Assembly: GCF_000620805.1 (NCBI RefSeq)
Contig: NZ_KK211187.1
Coordinates: 2,218,398 to 2,282,397 of the forward strand
DNA length: 64,000 nucleotides
Direction: 5' to 3'
Source of the DNA: Exiguobacterium undae DSM 14481
Lineage (GTDB): Bacteria; Bacillota; Bacilli; Exiguobacteriales; Exiguobacteriaceae
How positions within the stretch are numbered: the stretch's first letter is position 1; every line of letters begins with the position of its first letter. The notes under the pieces are model-generated. The model did not search any database. It was not told where the DNA came from and worked only from the letters and a program-made list of their open reading frames with translations. Both the position numbers and the translations under genes were made by a program. Positions 34,015 to 42,042 of the stretch are shown here, one piece after another.

Positions 34015-35940
34015 TTATTTAGATGTCTGAAGGAAACGTAACAGGTCACCGTAGATGACTTTATCTGATAGTCCCAACTCTTTTTCCGATTGTTTCGTGG
34101 ACTCTTTACAAATCGCACCAACCTGTTCATCGGTCACTTCTTCTCCGGTTTTGCGGTCATAACACGTTTCTTGTGTGTAGACTGTTTTGTCGGTAATGAC
34201 TGAACCATCACGGAACAGCGCATAATCCTTGTGTTCTTTCGAGAACAAGTCAGTACCAAACAAGACTTCATCCTCGAAGTTATGACCAAGCAGGTTCAAC
34301 AGCGTTGGTTTGATATCGATCTGGCTCGCCACGTTTTCATGCATGACACCTTTGTCTTGTCCAGGTAAATGGATGACGAAAGGTACACGTTGAAGTTGCG
34401 CGACGTCGTATGGTGTCAACTCATCTTTTTCCATTAATTCAGCCATCGCTGCATTGTGGTTGGTTGAGATACCATAGTGATCGCCGTAAAGCATGAAGAT
34501 CGTATCATCCCACGTGCCGTCCTTCTTTAATCCTTCAATGAATTTACCGAGTGCCATATCTTGATACGCCAGTGCTTGGACATAATGGTTTAATGTCGTG
34601 GAGCTGGTTTCAAGCGGCGGAACGAGTTCATGCTCCGGTTTCGGCATTTCAAACGGATAATGGTTCGTTAACGTGATGAACTTCGAATAGAAAGGTCGCG
34701 GAAGATCTTTCAGCATCGGTAATGACTGTTCAAAGAACTTGTCGTCCAGTAATCCCCATTCCGTCAAATCTTCCGGATTACCAAGATCATAATCCGTTTC
34801 AGAGAAGAAACGATCGACGCCGAAGCTGTTGTAGACGATGTCCCGGTTCCAGAACGATTTGTTGTTTGCATGGAAGACTGCTGAATAATAGCCGTCTTCT
34901 TTTAACATCTCAGGTGTTGCACGGAATTCATTTTCTCCATTCGTAAAGAATGCCGCACCCCGACCTAACGGGTAAATCGAGTTTTCAAGAATAAATTCCG
35001 CATCGGCGGTTTTCCCCTGCCCTGTGTTGTGGTAGAAGTTATCCCAGTAATGCGACTCTTTGATCAATTTGTTGAGGTTCGGTGTAATTTCTTGACCGTT
35101 TGGTGCTTTTAAGCCCACCGCAAATGATTGAGCAGACTCAAACGATACTACGATGACGTTTTTCCCTTCGTACTTGCCGAACATCGCCGGATTCGGTTTA
35201 GCATACTTTGAATCCACAAAACCTTGGACTTCGGACAGTTCTGAACTGTCTGCCATCGCTTTTTGTGCCGATGTTTTTGATTGAATCAAGGCATCGTACA
35301 TATGGAAGTTAAATGTCCCGATGTTTTTGACGAGCAACTCGCGGTCAAACGCACGTGTCAACAATTCAGGGCGTTCTGTTTCAGCAAGCGCCAAGTTACC
35401 TAAGAAGACAGCCGTCGCCGCCACAAACGCTAAAATCGCCCGTCCACGTGACGCAATATTTTTGGACATGTCCATTTTTCGTAAGAAGAACGGAAGGATC
35501 AACAGATCACCAACGATCAGAAGGTCTGCCCACGTCAACAACGAACCGAGCGAGGCCGAAACCGTCTCTGCATTGGATGTTTGGAACAGAACTGGTAACG
35601 TCAGATAATCATTGAAGAAGCGGAAGAAAATAATATCCGCGTACAGGACAAGTGTCGCAACGACAAGCGTCCCGTAGATGAACCATTTTTGGACGTTTCC
35701 ACGGAAGAAGAAACTAAATCCGAACATAAACAATGCCGAACTGATTGGATTAATCAGTAAGATAAACGCTTGTGCCGAGTTCGTAACCGGCACGTTGAAA
35801 AAGAGCGTATACGCGAGATACGTCTTTAACCAAATCAATAGTGTCGCAATCCAAAAGACTTTGTGCTCTTTATAGGTGCTGCGAACACTTTGTCCCATCT
35901 TGAGTCGCATGCGCGACCAGATGCCAGAGTCTTGCTGCAT
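34015..35940 (-). CDS. ltaS: Lipoteichoic acid synthase (LtaS/YqgS family)
   Basis: Polymerises glycerol phosphate from phosphatidylglycerol onto a lipid anchor outside the membrane. It has 641 residues: five N-terminal membrane segments (about 28-50, 58-80, 86-108, 133-153 and 166-186), then an extracellular sulfatase-fold domain with Glu268 (SFESAQSF), nucleophile Thr311 (GQGKTADAE) and YGDHYG. AQKAMA at 225-230 is a plausible signal-peptidase cut that would release the soluble domain, as in Staphylococcus. Monocistronic, with promoter at 36033-36061. Which of the several LtaS paralogs usual in Bacillales it equals is inferred from synteny (YqgS). Confidence 0.93.
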   Translation of the reverse strand: MQQDSGIWSRMRLKMGQSVRSTYKEHKVFWIATLLIWLKTYLAYTLFFNVPVTNSAQAFILLINPISSALFMFGFSFFFRGNVQKWFIYGTLVVATLVLYADIIFFRFFNDYLTLPVLFQTSNAETVSASLGSLLTWADLLIVGDLLILPFFLRKMDMSKNIASRGRAILAFVAATAVFLGNLALAETERPELLTRAFDRELLVKNIGTFNFHMYDALIQSKTSAQKAMADSSELSEVQGFVDSKYAKPNPAMFGKYEGKNVIVVSFESAQSFAVGLKAPNGQEITPNLNKLIKESHYWDNFYHNTGQGKTADAEFILENSIYPLGRGAAFFTNGENEFRATPEMLKEDGYYSAVFHANNKSFWNRDIVYNSFGVDRFFSETDYDLGNPEDLTEWGLLDDKFFEQSLPMLKDLPRPFYSKFITLTNHYPFEMPKPEHELVPPLETSSTTLNHYVQALAYQDMALGKFIEGLKKDGTWDDTIFMLYGDHYGISTNHNAAMAELMEKDELTPYDVAQLQRVPFVIHLPGQDKGVMHENVASQIDIKPTLLNLLGHNFEDEVLFGTDLFSKEHKDYALFRDGSVITDKTVYTQETCYDRKTGEEVTDEQVGAICKESTKQSEKELGLSDKVIYGDLLRFLQTSK

Positions 35941-36032
35941 AAAAACCTGCCTCCTAATATACGTGTGTCCTTTACATCGAACTTTTACACGGCTTGCATA
36001 TCATAGTCTATTTATACCCGTATCACGTGAAA

Positions 36033-36061
36033 ATTTTACGCTTACTTTTACAAAAATGCAA
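36033..36061 (-). promoter_or_regulatory. Promoter of ltaS
   Basis: Minus strand TTGCAT (36056-36061), 17-bp spacer, TAAAAT (36033-36038). Predicted start near 36026 gives an 86-nt leader. Confidence 0.7.
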
Positions 36062-36112
36062 CCGGAATCCGGTCGATACTTAACAATCACATACTTTTAT
36101 TACGTTTGTAAA

Positions 36113-36143
36113 TAAAAAAAAGATTCGAATTTTCGAATCTTTT
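36113..36143 (-). terminator. Intrinsic terminator after glcK
   Basis: AAAAGATTCGAA and TTCGAATCTTTT form a perfect stem, followed by a T-run on the minus strand. Confidence 0.88.
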
Positions 36144-36160
36144 CTTAAAACTTCGTGTAA

Positions 36161-37111
36161 TTATTTTTTGAGAAACATTTGTTTCGCGAGCCATGCACAA
36201 CCGATGACCCCTGCATCGTTACCAAGTTCCGCGATTTTAAATGTCGTTGATTGGAAGACACGTGGTAAGGCAAAACGCTCAAACGTCTCTTTTAACGGAG
36301 TCATTAACGCATCACCCGCTTTTGAGACCCCGCCACCGATGACGATGATTTCCGGATTAAAACTGTTTGCCAAGTTTGAAATGGCGAGTCCGAGATGGAA
36401 CGTCACTTCATTCACTACTTCCGTCGCCACGGCATCTCCTTTTGAATAAGCATCAAAAACGTCCTTTGCCGTCACGGCCTTCACATCATTCAATAGCGTC
36501 GTCTGCCCTTTTCTTTTCTCAAGACCTAACCGGGCGACACCTGTTGCTGAAGCAATCGTCTCAAGGCAACCTTTACGGCCGCATCCACACATGACGCCGC
36601 CTTCCGGCAACATCGTGATATGTCCGATTTCTCCGGCCATCCCGACTGTCCCGTGAACGATTTGACCGTTGGTGATCAATCCGCCGCCAACACCCGTCCC
36701 GAGTGTCACAGCCAGCAGTTCCGTCGCTCCGCTTCCAGCACCTTTCCACATTTCACCGATTGCTGCCGCATTCGCATCATTTTCAATGACGGCCGGTAAT
36801 CCGGTCAATCGTTCAAATTCTCCGACCAATTCAAAGTTATTCCAACCGATGTTCACCGCTTTTTCGACGACTCCCGTATTGAAATCAATGAATCCCGGAG
36901 CTCCGATTCCGGCTCCGACAAAGTCTTCGACTCGTTTATTACTTTTTTGACACTGTTCAAAAAATGAGCGTGCGATGTCTCCCGGAATTTGTTTGCCGTC
37001 ATTTAAGATGACAGTTTCAATTTCCCACTTCTCAACGATGATGCCTTGTAAATCCAAAATTGCCATCTTGACTGTCGTACCGCCGATATCCACACCAAGT
37101 AACCATTTCAT
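36161..37111 (-). CDS. glcK: ROK-family glucokinase
   Basis: Phosphorylates glucose with ATP. It has 316 residues from the ATG at 37111, which follows AAGGGAG with 8-nt spacing. Seen: phosphate motif GVDIGGTTVK (6-15), IENDANAAAIGE, and the ROK zinc site with EIGHITM (His164) and CGCGRKGC (Cys175, 177, 182). No DNA-binding domain, so it is an enzyme and not a repressor. It lies 84 nt after yqgQ, the order found in Bacillus (yqgQ-glcK). Confidence 0.95.
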   Translation of the reverse strand: MKWLLGVDIGGTTVKMAILDLQGIIVEKWEIETVILNDGKQIPGDIARSFFEQCQKSNKRVEDFVGAGIGAPGFIDFNTGVVEKAVNIGWNNFELVGEFERLTGLPAVIENDANAAAIGEMWKGAGSGATELLAVTLGTGVGGGLITNGQIVHGTVGMAGEIGHITMLPEGGVMCGCGRKGCLETIASATGVARLGLEKRKGQTTLLNDVKAVTAKDVFDAYSKGDAVATEVVNEVTFHLGLAISNLANSFNPEIIVIGGGVSKAGDALMTPLKETFERFALPRVFQSTTFKIAELGNDAGVIGCAWLAKQMFLKK

Positions 37112-37195
37112 CCCCATTACTCCCTTATGATCCAAAATTGTACTTCCTCTATTTTAGCCGACTCGATTCATCATGCAAAGGGTTGCACAACCTTT

Positions 37196-37393
37196 TTACG
37201 ATTTTCTTGATTGTTGCAGTTCATGCGCTAAAATGATTTTAGCCGAGTCATATTGTTTTTTCTCCAACACACCCGCTTGTTCCAATTCATCCAGTTCTAA
37301 CATCATCATCGCGATGTCTGACTCGCGATCGCCTAAATAGACGATTGTTCCGTACAGCTTGAGCAACTGTTGGACATCATAAAGTGTTTTCAT
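37196..37393 (-). CDS. yqgQ: YqgQ family protein (DUF910)
   Basis: A 65-residue helical protein of unknown function (MKTLYDVQQLLKLYGTIVYLGDR matches DUF910). B. subtilis YqgQ has a three-helix fold proposed to bind single-stranded nucleic acid; no more can be seen here. It overlaps the end of the M42 peptidase gene by 17 nt and is followed by glcK, so the three form one unit. Confidence 0.88.
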   Translation of the reverse strand: MKTLYDVQQLLKLYGTIVYLGDRESDIAMMMLELDELEQAGVLEKKQYDSAKIILAHELQQSRKS

Positions 37394-38414
37394 CGTTCAT
37401 GGCCTCCTTTACGAATGCATCTAAAAGATCATACGTGGCTTGCAGGGACGTTTCATGCGTCCGTTCATAGGAATGACTGGACTCAATACCCGGTCCAAGC
37501 AAACCGTGTCTTACATCATGCCCTGCATGGACAGCAGCAGACGCATCCGAGCTGTAATAGGGATAAATATCGACCTTATACGGAATCGCATGTTGCTGGG
37601 CAAGCCGCGTGAACTGATGGCGCAGTGCCAAATCATACGGACCTGAACCGTCTTTCGCACAAATCGAAACCGTATACTCATCCGAGTGTTGTCCTTCCCC
37701 TAGCGCTCCCATGTCAACCGCGATGTATTCTGCGACATCCGCTGAAAAACCGGCATTCCCTCCAAAACCAACTTCTTCATAGTTCGAAATTAAAATGTGA
37801 ACAGGATGCGGTAACGACATCGTTTTCCATTTCTTGATCAGTTCCAGTAACAGCGCGACCGACGCTTTATCATCGAGGTGACGTGATTTTACGAATCCTG
37901 TCTCTGTATGGACAAAACGCGGATCAAACGTCACGACGTCTCCGACTTCGATTCCGGCTACACGTGTTTCTTCTGCCGTCGTCGACCGGATATCGAGACG
38001 AACTTCAATGTTCGTGGCACTCCGTTCTTCGGTGTTCGTGACCCGTGACGTATGAACGCTTGAATGATGGAACACGATTGTCCCGGAAATCGTCTGTCCG
38101 TCCATCTTATGTACAAGACAATTTTCGCCTTCAATTGCCGTCCATGCGTACCCTCCGAGTTGAGAGAGGCTGAGGCGTCCGGATGGCAGGATTTCCTTCA
38201 CCATCGCTCCCAGCGTATCGACATGTGCGGTCAGCAGACGGATTCTTGGTGACTGACCCGGTAGCATGGCGAGTAATGCACCCTTTTCCAGCTTTTTATA
38301 GGAAATTCCCTCTTCTTTGAATCGATTTTCTACATATGTAAGTGCTTGAACCGTAAATCCAGTCGGACTTGGAATCTCGACTAAATCACGAATCGTCTGA
38401 ACTACTGCCTGCAT
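37377..38414 (-). CDS. M42 family metallo-aminopeptidase
   Basis: Zinc/cobalt aminopeptidase of the M42 (glutamyl aminopeptidase/FrvX) family, 345 residues. Metal and catalytic motifs in order: TAHVDTLGAMV, SRHLDDKASVA, NYEEVGFGG, VDMGALG and ESSHSYERTH. The ATG at 38414 follows GAGGAGT; a longer frame to 38546 starts in non-coding sequence. Together with yqgQ and glcK it may form an operon. Substrate specificity is not readable. Confidence 0.92.
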   Translation of the reverse strand: MQAVVQTIRDLVEIPSPTGFTVQALTYVENRFKEEGISYKKLEKGALLAMLPGQSPRIRLLTAHVDTLGAMVKEILPSGRLSLSQLGGYAWTAIEGENCLVHKMDGQTISGTIVFHHSSVHTSRVTNTEERSATNIEVRLDIRSTTAEETRVAGIEVGDVVTFDPRFVHTETGFVKSRHLDDKASVALLLELIKKWKTMSLPHPVHILISNYEEVGFGGNAGFSADVAEYIAVDMGALGEGQHSDEYTVSICAKDGSGPYDLALRHQFTRLAQQHAIPYKVDIYPYYSSDASAAVHAGHDVRHGLLGPGIESSHSYERTHETSLQATYDLLDAFVKEAMNDENTL

Positions 38415-38528
38415 ACCATTCACTCCTCTTGATTTCGAATGTTTTCCCTTATATATGATAACAAAAGATGCGAACATGCGGGTACACATTCGTCCGTGCA
38501 CCGGAACGACACACGGCTGTCCCATAAT

Positions 38529-38569
38529 AAAAAGTCGTAGATTCAATTCACATTGACCCTACGACTTTT
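38529..38569 (-). terminator. Intrinsic terminator after the acetyltransferase gene
   Basis: AAAAGTCGTAG (38530-38540) pairs with CTACGACTTTT (38559-38569), followed by T's on the minus strand. Confidence 0.88.
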
Positions 38570-38605
38570 CACGCGTCTAACGACCGTATCTTGATTCAGT
38601 TTGGA

Positions 38606-39115
38606 TTAGACGTATTTTTTCATCCAAATGTCGTCCCGGTACGTCCCGTCTTCTAACTTGACCGAATCCGGATCCTCTGCATACACTTCAAACCCTAGCG
38701 ATTCGTACAGACTTTGTGCCGCCTCGTTACCGGACAACACCGCCAAGATGACCTGTTCGACATCCGGAATTTGTTTCGCTTCTTCAATCAAAGCTTCCAT
38801 TAATGCCCGACCTGTTCCACCGCGGTAATCCGGTGAGACATAAACGGCAGAAATCATCGCCTTATGCGATTCGCGCGATAACTCATACGGTTTGACTTGA
38901 CCAAAACCAAACAATTTTTCACCGTCGAACATCCCGAGCCAGACTTCGTCCGAGTCCGGATCGCCCTCAAGTCCTTCTTGTACGTCCTTGATCGGTGTTT
39001 GTTGTTCATCATCAAACGAATGACCAAACGCATCCGGATGATTTTTTAAACCTTCCAGCCGAAGACTCCAATACTGTTCTGCATCTTCTTTCGTTAACTT
39101 CCGAAATGTATACAT
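38606..39115 (-). CDS. GNAT family N-acetyltransferase
   Basis: A 169-residue acetyltransferase with the GNAT fold: N-terminal YTFRKLTKEDAEQYWSLRLEGL, the acetyl-CoA loop VSPDYRGGTGRALMEALI (motif A) and the C-terminal NEAAQSLYESLGFEVY (motif B). The substrate is unknown; the N-terminal part resembles small-molecule or protein acetyltransferases of Bacillales with EGL...P-DAFG. The ATG at 39115 follows AGGGGAGAA. Monocistronic. Confidence 0.88.
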   Translation of the reverse strand: MYTFRKLTKEDAEQYWSLRLEGLKNHPDAFGHSFDDEQQTPIKDVQEGLEGDPDSDEVWLGMFDGEKLFGFGQVKPYELSRESHKAMISAVYVSPDYRGGTGRALMEALIEEAKQIPDVEQVILAVLSGNEAAQSLYESLGFEVYAEDPDSVKLEDGTYRDDIWMKKYV

Positions 39116-39240
39116 GACTGTCTTTCTCCCCTTTATGCGTTTTTACTATTGGATCTGATGACGTGAAAATTCCTCTATCCTTTACATAACCTTTTTCTAG
39201 TAAAATAAAACCTAGTTTAATCGAGAATCTTTCAGACAAA

Positions 39241-39280
39241 AAAACCGTGCCTTTTTGATAAATCAAAAGGGCACGGTTTT
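39241..39280 (-). terminator. Intrinsic terminator after ldh
   Basis: AAAACCGTGCC pairs with GGGCACGGTTTT, plus a T-rich tract on the minus strand. Confidence 0.88.
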
Positions 39281-39287
39281 AAAAAAA

Positions 39288-40241
39288 TCAGTGAAGCACC
39301 GGTTCCATCGTTTGGCGCAACACTTCCGCTGAATGATGGAATTTTTTCAATTCTTCTTCCGTCAATGAAAATTCAATGATTTCCCGGACACCTTGCCGAT
39401 TGATGATAGCCGGAACACCAATATGGATTCCTGAAATTCCGTATTGTCCATCGACATGTGCACCAACGGTCAATATACAGTTTTCGTTACCAAGGATGGC
39501 CCGCACAATCCGGACGAGACCAAGACCAATCGCATAATAGGTCGCCCCTTTACGTTCGATGATATGATAGGCCGCGTCGCGGACGTTGATATAAATCTGA
39601 TCAAGGTCTTTTTGGGAGTAGAGATCGTCTTCTGCCAATAATTCATCAATCGTCTTACCGTAGATGCGGGAGTTGCTCCAGGCCGCAAATTCTGTATCAC
39701 CATGTTCCCCTAAGATATAGGCATGGGCGTTTCGAGAATCGATATGGAAATACTCACCTAACATTTGACGTAACCGCGCCGTGTCAAGGACTGTCCCGGA
39801 ACCGAACACACGTGATTTCGGCAGGCCGGAATACTTCCAGGCCAAATGAGCCATGATATCGACCGGGTTGGAAGCAACGACGATGATGCCGTCAAAACCG
39901 GACTCCATGATTTGGCGCATCATCTCTTTCATGATCAAGGCATTTTTCGCTACCAAGTCGAGTCGTGTTTCACCCGGTTTTTGTGGCGCACCGGCCGTGA
40001 TGACAATCACTTCCGAATCTTTACAATCGGAATAATCTCCAGCCCAAATGCGCATTGGTGAAGAACTGAACGGTGTTCCGTGATTTAAATCCATCGCTTC
40101 CCCTTCGGCTTTTGCTTTATTGACATCGATGATTACTAACTCTTCACATAAACCGGCTGTCGTCATCTGATACGCAAAACTTGATCCGACGGCTCCAGCA
40201 CCAACCAATGCAACGCGTGTTACTTTCGCATGTAATTCCAT
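39288..40241 (-). CDS. ldh: L-lactate dehydrogenase
   Basis: Reduces pyruvate to L-lactate, recycling NADH during fermentation. It has 317 residues: NAD motif GAGAVG (14-19), the substrate loop APQKPGETR (Gln87 marks LDH and not malate dehydrogenase), SNPVDIM, and catalytic His180 in LGEHGD. The ATG at 40241 follows a weak GGACATAGAGG site. Monocistronic. Two Rex-like palindromes and one CRP/FNR-like palindrome lie in its promoter, so it should respond to NADH/NAD ratio and possibly oxygen. Confidence 0.96.
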   Translation of the reverse strand: MELHAKVTRVALVGAGAVGSSFAYQMTTAGLCEELVIIDVNKAKAEGEAMDLNHGTPFSSSPMRIWAGDYSDCKDSEVIVITAGAPQKPGETRLDLVAKNALIMKEMMRQIMESGFDGIIVVASNPVDIMAHLAWKYSGLPKSRVFGSGTVLDTARLRQMLGEYFHIDSRNAHAYILGEHGDTEFAAWSNSRIYGKTIDELLAEDDLYSQKDLDQIYINVRDAAYHIIERKGATYYAIGLGLVRIVRAILGNENCILTVGAHVDGQYGISGIHIGVPAIINRQGVREIIEFSLTEEELKKFHHSAEVLRQTMEPVLH

Positions 40242-40276
40242 CCTCTATGTCCACCCTTCCAAACTAATTTAAAAGT

Positions 40277-40294
40277 TTGTTAACTTCCTCACAA
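40277..40294. promoter_or_regulatory. Rex-like operator 1 at ldh
   Basis: Minus strand TTGTGAGGAAGTTAACAA matches the Rex consensus TTGTGAA-N4-TTCACAA at 12 of 14 arm positions. It overlaps the predicted transcription start. Confidence 0.6.
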
Positions 40295-40299
40295 ATAGA

Positions 40300-40317
40300 T
40301 TGTAACATCTTTCACAA
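40300..40317. promoter_or_regulatory. Rex-like operator 2 at ldh
   Basis: Minus strand TTGTGAAAGATGTTACAA matches Rex arms 7/7 and 5/7. It overlaps the -10 (TACAAT at 40299-40304) and is 5 bp from operator 1, 23 bp centre to centre. Confidence 0.6.
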
Positions 40318-40329
40318 AGTCACGAATAC

Positions 40330-40345
40330 TGTGAAAACGGTCACA
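40330..40345. promoter_or_regulatory. CRP/FNR-type palindrome upstream of ldh
   Basis: TGTGAAAACGGTCACA fits TGTGA-N6-TCACA exactly, the site class used by CRP/FNR proteins including Bacillus Fnr. Its centre is about 41-46 bp upstream of the predicted start, the class II activator position. It could also be a third, weaker Rex site. Confidence 0.55.
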
Positions 40346-40407
40346 TCTTGTCTAAATTGTGTCAATGATATCCTAACATAAGGTAAAATTACATCTACAG
40401 TTTCCAC

Positions 40408-41187
40408 TTACCACATTCGATACACAACAAAACCAATCAGACCTGCCAATGCACTCGATAAAAAGTTGACTCCGTCATTCCCGAGCCATTTCCAGCCTTT
40501 GACGTAAACTGTCGGTGTATCATGATGCATCTGTTTTTCTGTTTCTTTCGAACAAACCGTACAACGAAACTTTCGCTGAATCGTTCCGCCAAATAACGTA
40601 TCGAACAGACTTCCGGCAATCCCACCAGCGGTCACGAGTAGCCATGTATCGGCAGGTAACGTAAACAACAGATCACCGGCAGTCGCGATAAACAGGGCTC
40701 CGACCACAGTCGCGGATGTCCCAAGGATTGAAACCGCTCCGCTCGTTCCAGCCGGAACACGTCGTCCCGTGAAGAGAAACGGATTTTTTTGCGAAAGTGG
40801 ACCGATTTCAGAAGCCCACGTATCCGCATTCGAAGCAGCGAGCACAATCAAAAACAATACAAGAAACGCGGTGTGTTCCGTCCATGAATAGCCGACCGCA
40901 GCAAGAGCTGCGACACCGCCGTTTGCAAGGACTTGCCAGCCGTCACGCGCCCCGTCTTTTTCAACGATTTGATTCACCGTCTGTTTTCTCCGTTTGCCGA
41001 GTTTTGATAACAGACTCGAACTGCCAAAAAAGAGCATCAATAAGATCAGTCCGCTGTATCCGAACCCATAAATGACGACCGTTCCGACGACAATCGTCCA
41101 GACGGCACCGCTGATTGTCAGCAACTGCAATCGATAACCAATGTATCCGAGTAAAAAACAAAATAGAATTCCGTACATCACCGACAT
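40408..41187 (-). CDS. DUF92 integral membrane protein
   Basis: A 259-residue membrane protein with about six hydrophobic segments and the DUF92 core ASNADTWASEIGPLS, GTSGAVSILGT and AGGIAGSLFDTLFGGTIQ. A plant member (VTE6) phosphorylates phytyl phosphate, so an isoprenoid-phosphate kinase role is conceivable; the bacterial substrate is unknown. FRCTVCSKETEKQMHH may bind metal. Its ATG overlaps the end of the upstream cyclo-ligase gene by 10 nt. Confidence 0.87.
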   Translation of the reverse strand: MSVMYGILFCFLLGYIGYRLQLLTISGAVWTIVVGTVVIYGFGYSGLILLMLFFGSSSLLSKLGKRRKQTVNQIVEKDGARDGWQVLANGGVAALAAVGYSWTEHTAFLVLFLIVLAASNADTWASEIGPLSQKNPFLFTGRRVPAGTSGAVSILGTSATVVGALFIATAGDLLFTLPADTWLLVTAGGIAGSLFDTLFGGTIQRKFRCTVCSKETEKQMHHDTPTVYVKGWKWLGNDGVNFLSSALAGLIGFVVYRMW

Positions 41188-41726
41188 AAGATGACCTCGG
41201 ACTCTGTCACGATTTGATCGACCGGTCGATCAAACGATTCGACGGCAAATGCCGGAACGAGTTGGCACTCGAACGCAACCGCTAACGTACTCTCCTGATA
41301 ATCGATTAATGCGCGGTCGTAAAAGCCGCCTCCCCATCCAACACGAAATCCGTTTCGCATGAAGGCCCGACCGGGAACCAAACAAAGATCGATTGTATTC
41401 AATGACCGTTCTACCGCTGTATCGTCGGGTTCCCGGATCCCCATCGTTGTCTCCACCAACCGGCTGTTCGGCAGATACTCAAAAAACTTCATCTCGCGTT
41501 GCACCACTTTCGGAATCACCACCTGTTTACCGAGCTCCCATGCTTTTTCGATGATCGGATCAGTCGAACACTCATTTCGAAACGATAAGGTGACAGCAAT
41601 CGAACGGGCATTTTCCCATGCCGACACGGTGAAGAGCCGATCATAAATCTGTTGCTCACGTTGTTGCCGACGGTCCAATGTATTTAATTGGTGCGTAATG
41701 AACTGTCGGATTTCCTGCTTTTCCAT
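41178..41726 (-). CDS. yqgN: 5-formyltetrahydrofolate cyclo-ligase (YqgN-like)
   Basis: Converts 5-formyl-THF to 5,10-methenyl-THF with ATP, recovering folate from a dead-end form made by side reactions of folate enzymes. It has 182 residues; seen are RNECSTDPII and the phosphate-binding VGWGGGFYDRAL. Start ATG at 41726 after AGGGGGA. It follows rpmG with a terminator in between and precedes DUF92, the order seen in Bacillus. Confidence 0.93.
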   Translation of the reverse strand: MEKQEIRQFITHQLNTLDRRQQREQQIYDRLFTVSAWENARSIAVTLSFRNECSTDPIIEKAWELGKQVVIPKVVQREMKFFEYLPNSRLVETTMGIREPDDTAVERSLNTIDLCLVPGRAFMRNGFRVGWGGGFYDRALIDYQESTLAVAFECQLVPAFAVESFDRPVDQIVTESEVILCR

Positions 41727-41750
41727 CCTGTAAAGTCCCCCTTATTCAAC

Positions 41751-41779
41751 AAAAAAGCCATCACACAAGGTGACGGCTT
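41751..41779 (-). terminator. Intrinsic terminator after rpmG
   Basis: AAGCCATCAC (41755-41764) pairs with GTGACGGCTT (41770-41779), one mismatch, followed by six T's on the minus strand. Confidence 0.82.
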
Positions 41780-41788
41780 CCATCTCAA

Positions 41789-41938
41789 TTATTTTACTTC
41801 ACGGTGAAGTGTGTGCTTACGGAGACGTGGGTTGTATTTCTTCAACTCAAGACGCTCTGGGTTGTTACGCTTGTTCTTCTTAGTGATATAAGTACGGTCA
41901 CCAGTTTCAGTGCAAGCCAAAGTAATTTTAACGCGCAT
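41789..41938 (-). CDS. rpmG: 50S ribosomal protein L33, zinc-free type
   Basis: A 49-residue gene: ATG at 41938 after AGGAGGG, TAA at 41789. The product [19 protein letters not shown]... is clearly L33, but only one of the four zinc-ligand cysteines remains (ACTETG in place of ACxx[10 protein letters not shown] in place of YCxxCxKH). This is the C-minus paralog class that works without zinc. Monocistronic with its own terminator; located beside yqgN as in Bacillus rpmGA. Confidence 0.93.
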   Translation of the reverse strand: MRVKITLACTETGDRTYITKKNKRNNPERLELKKYNPRLRKHTLHREVK

Positions 41939-42042
41939 GGGATTCCCTCCTATCTAGCTCTCGATGTATCAAGTGTTTTTGCTTTACATAAGGTTAAGCA
42001 TACTCAAGTATCGTACCAAGAAAGGAAGTGAATTGCAACTGT

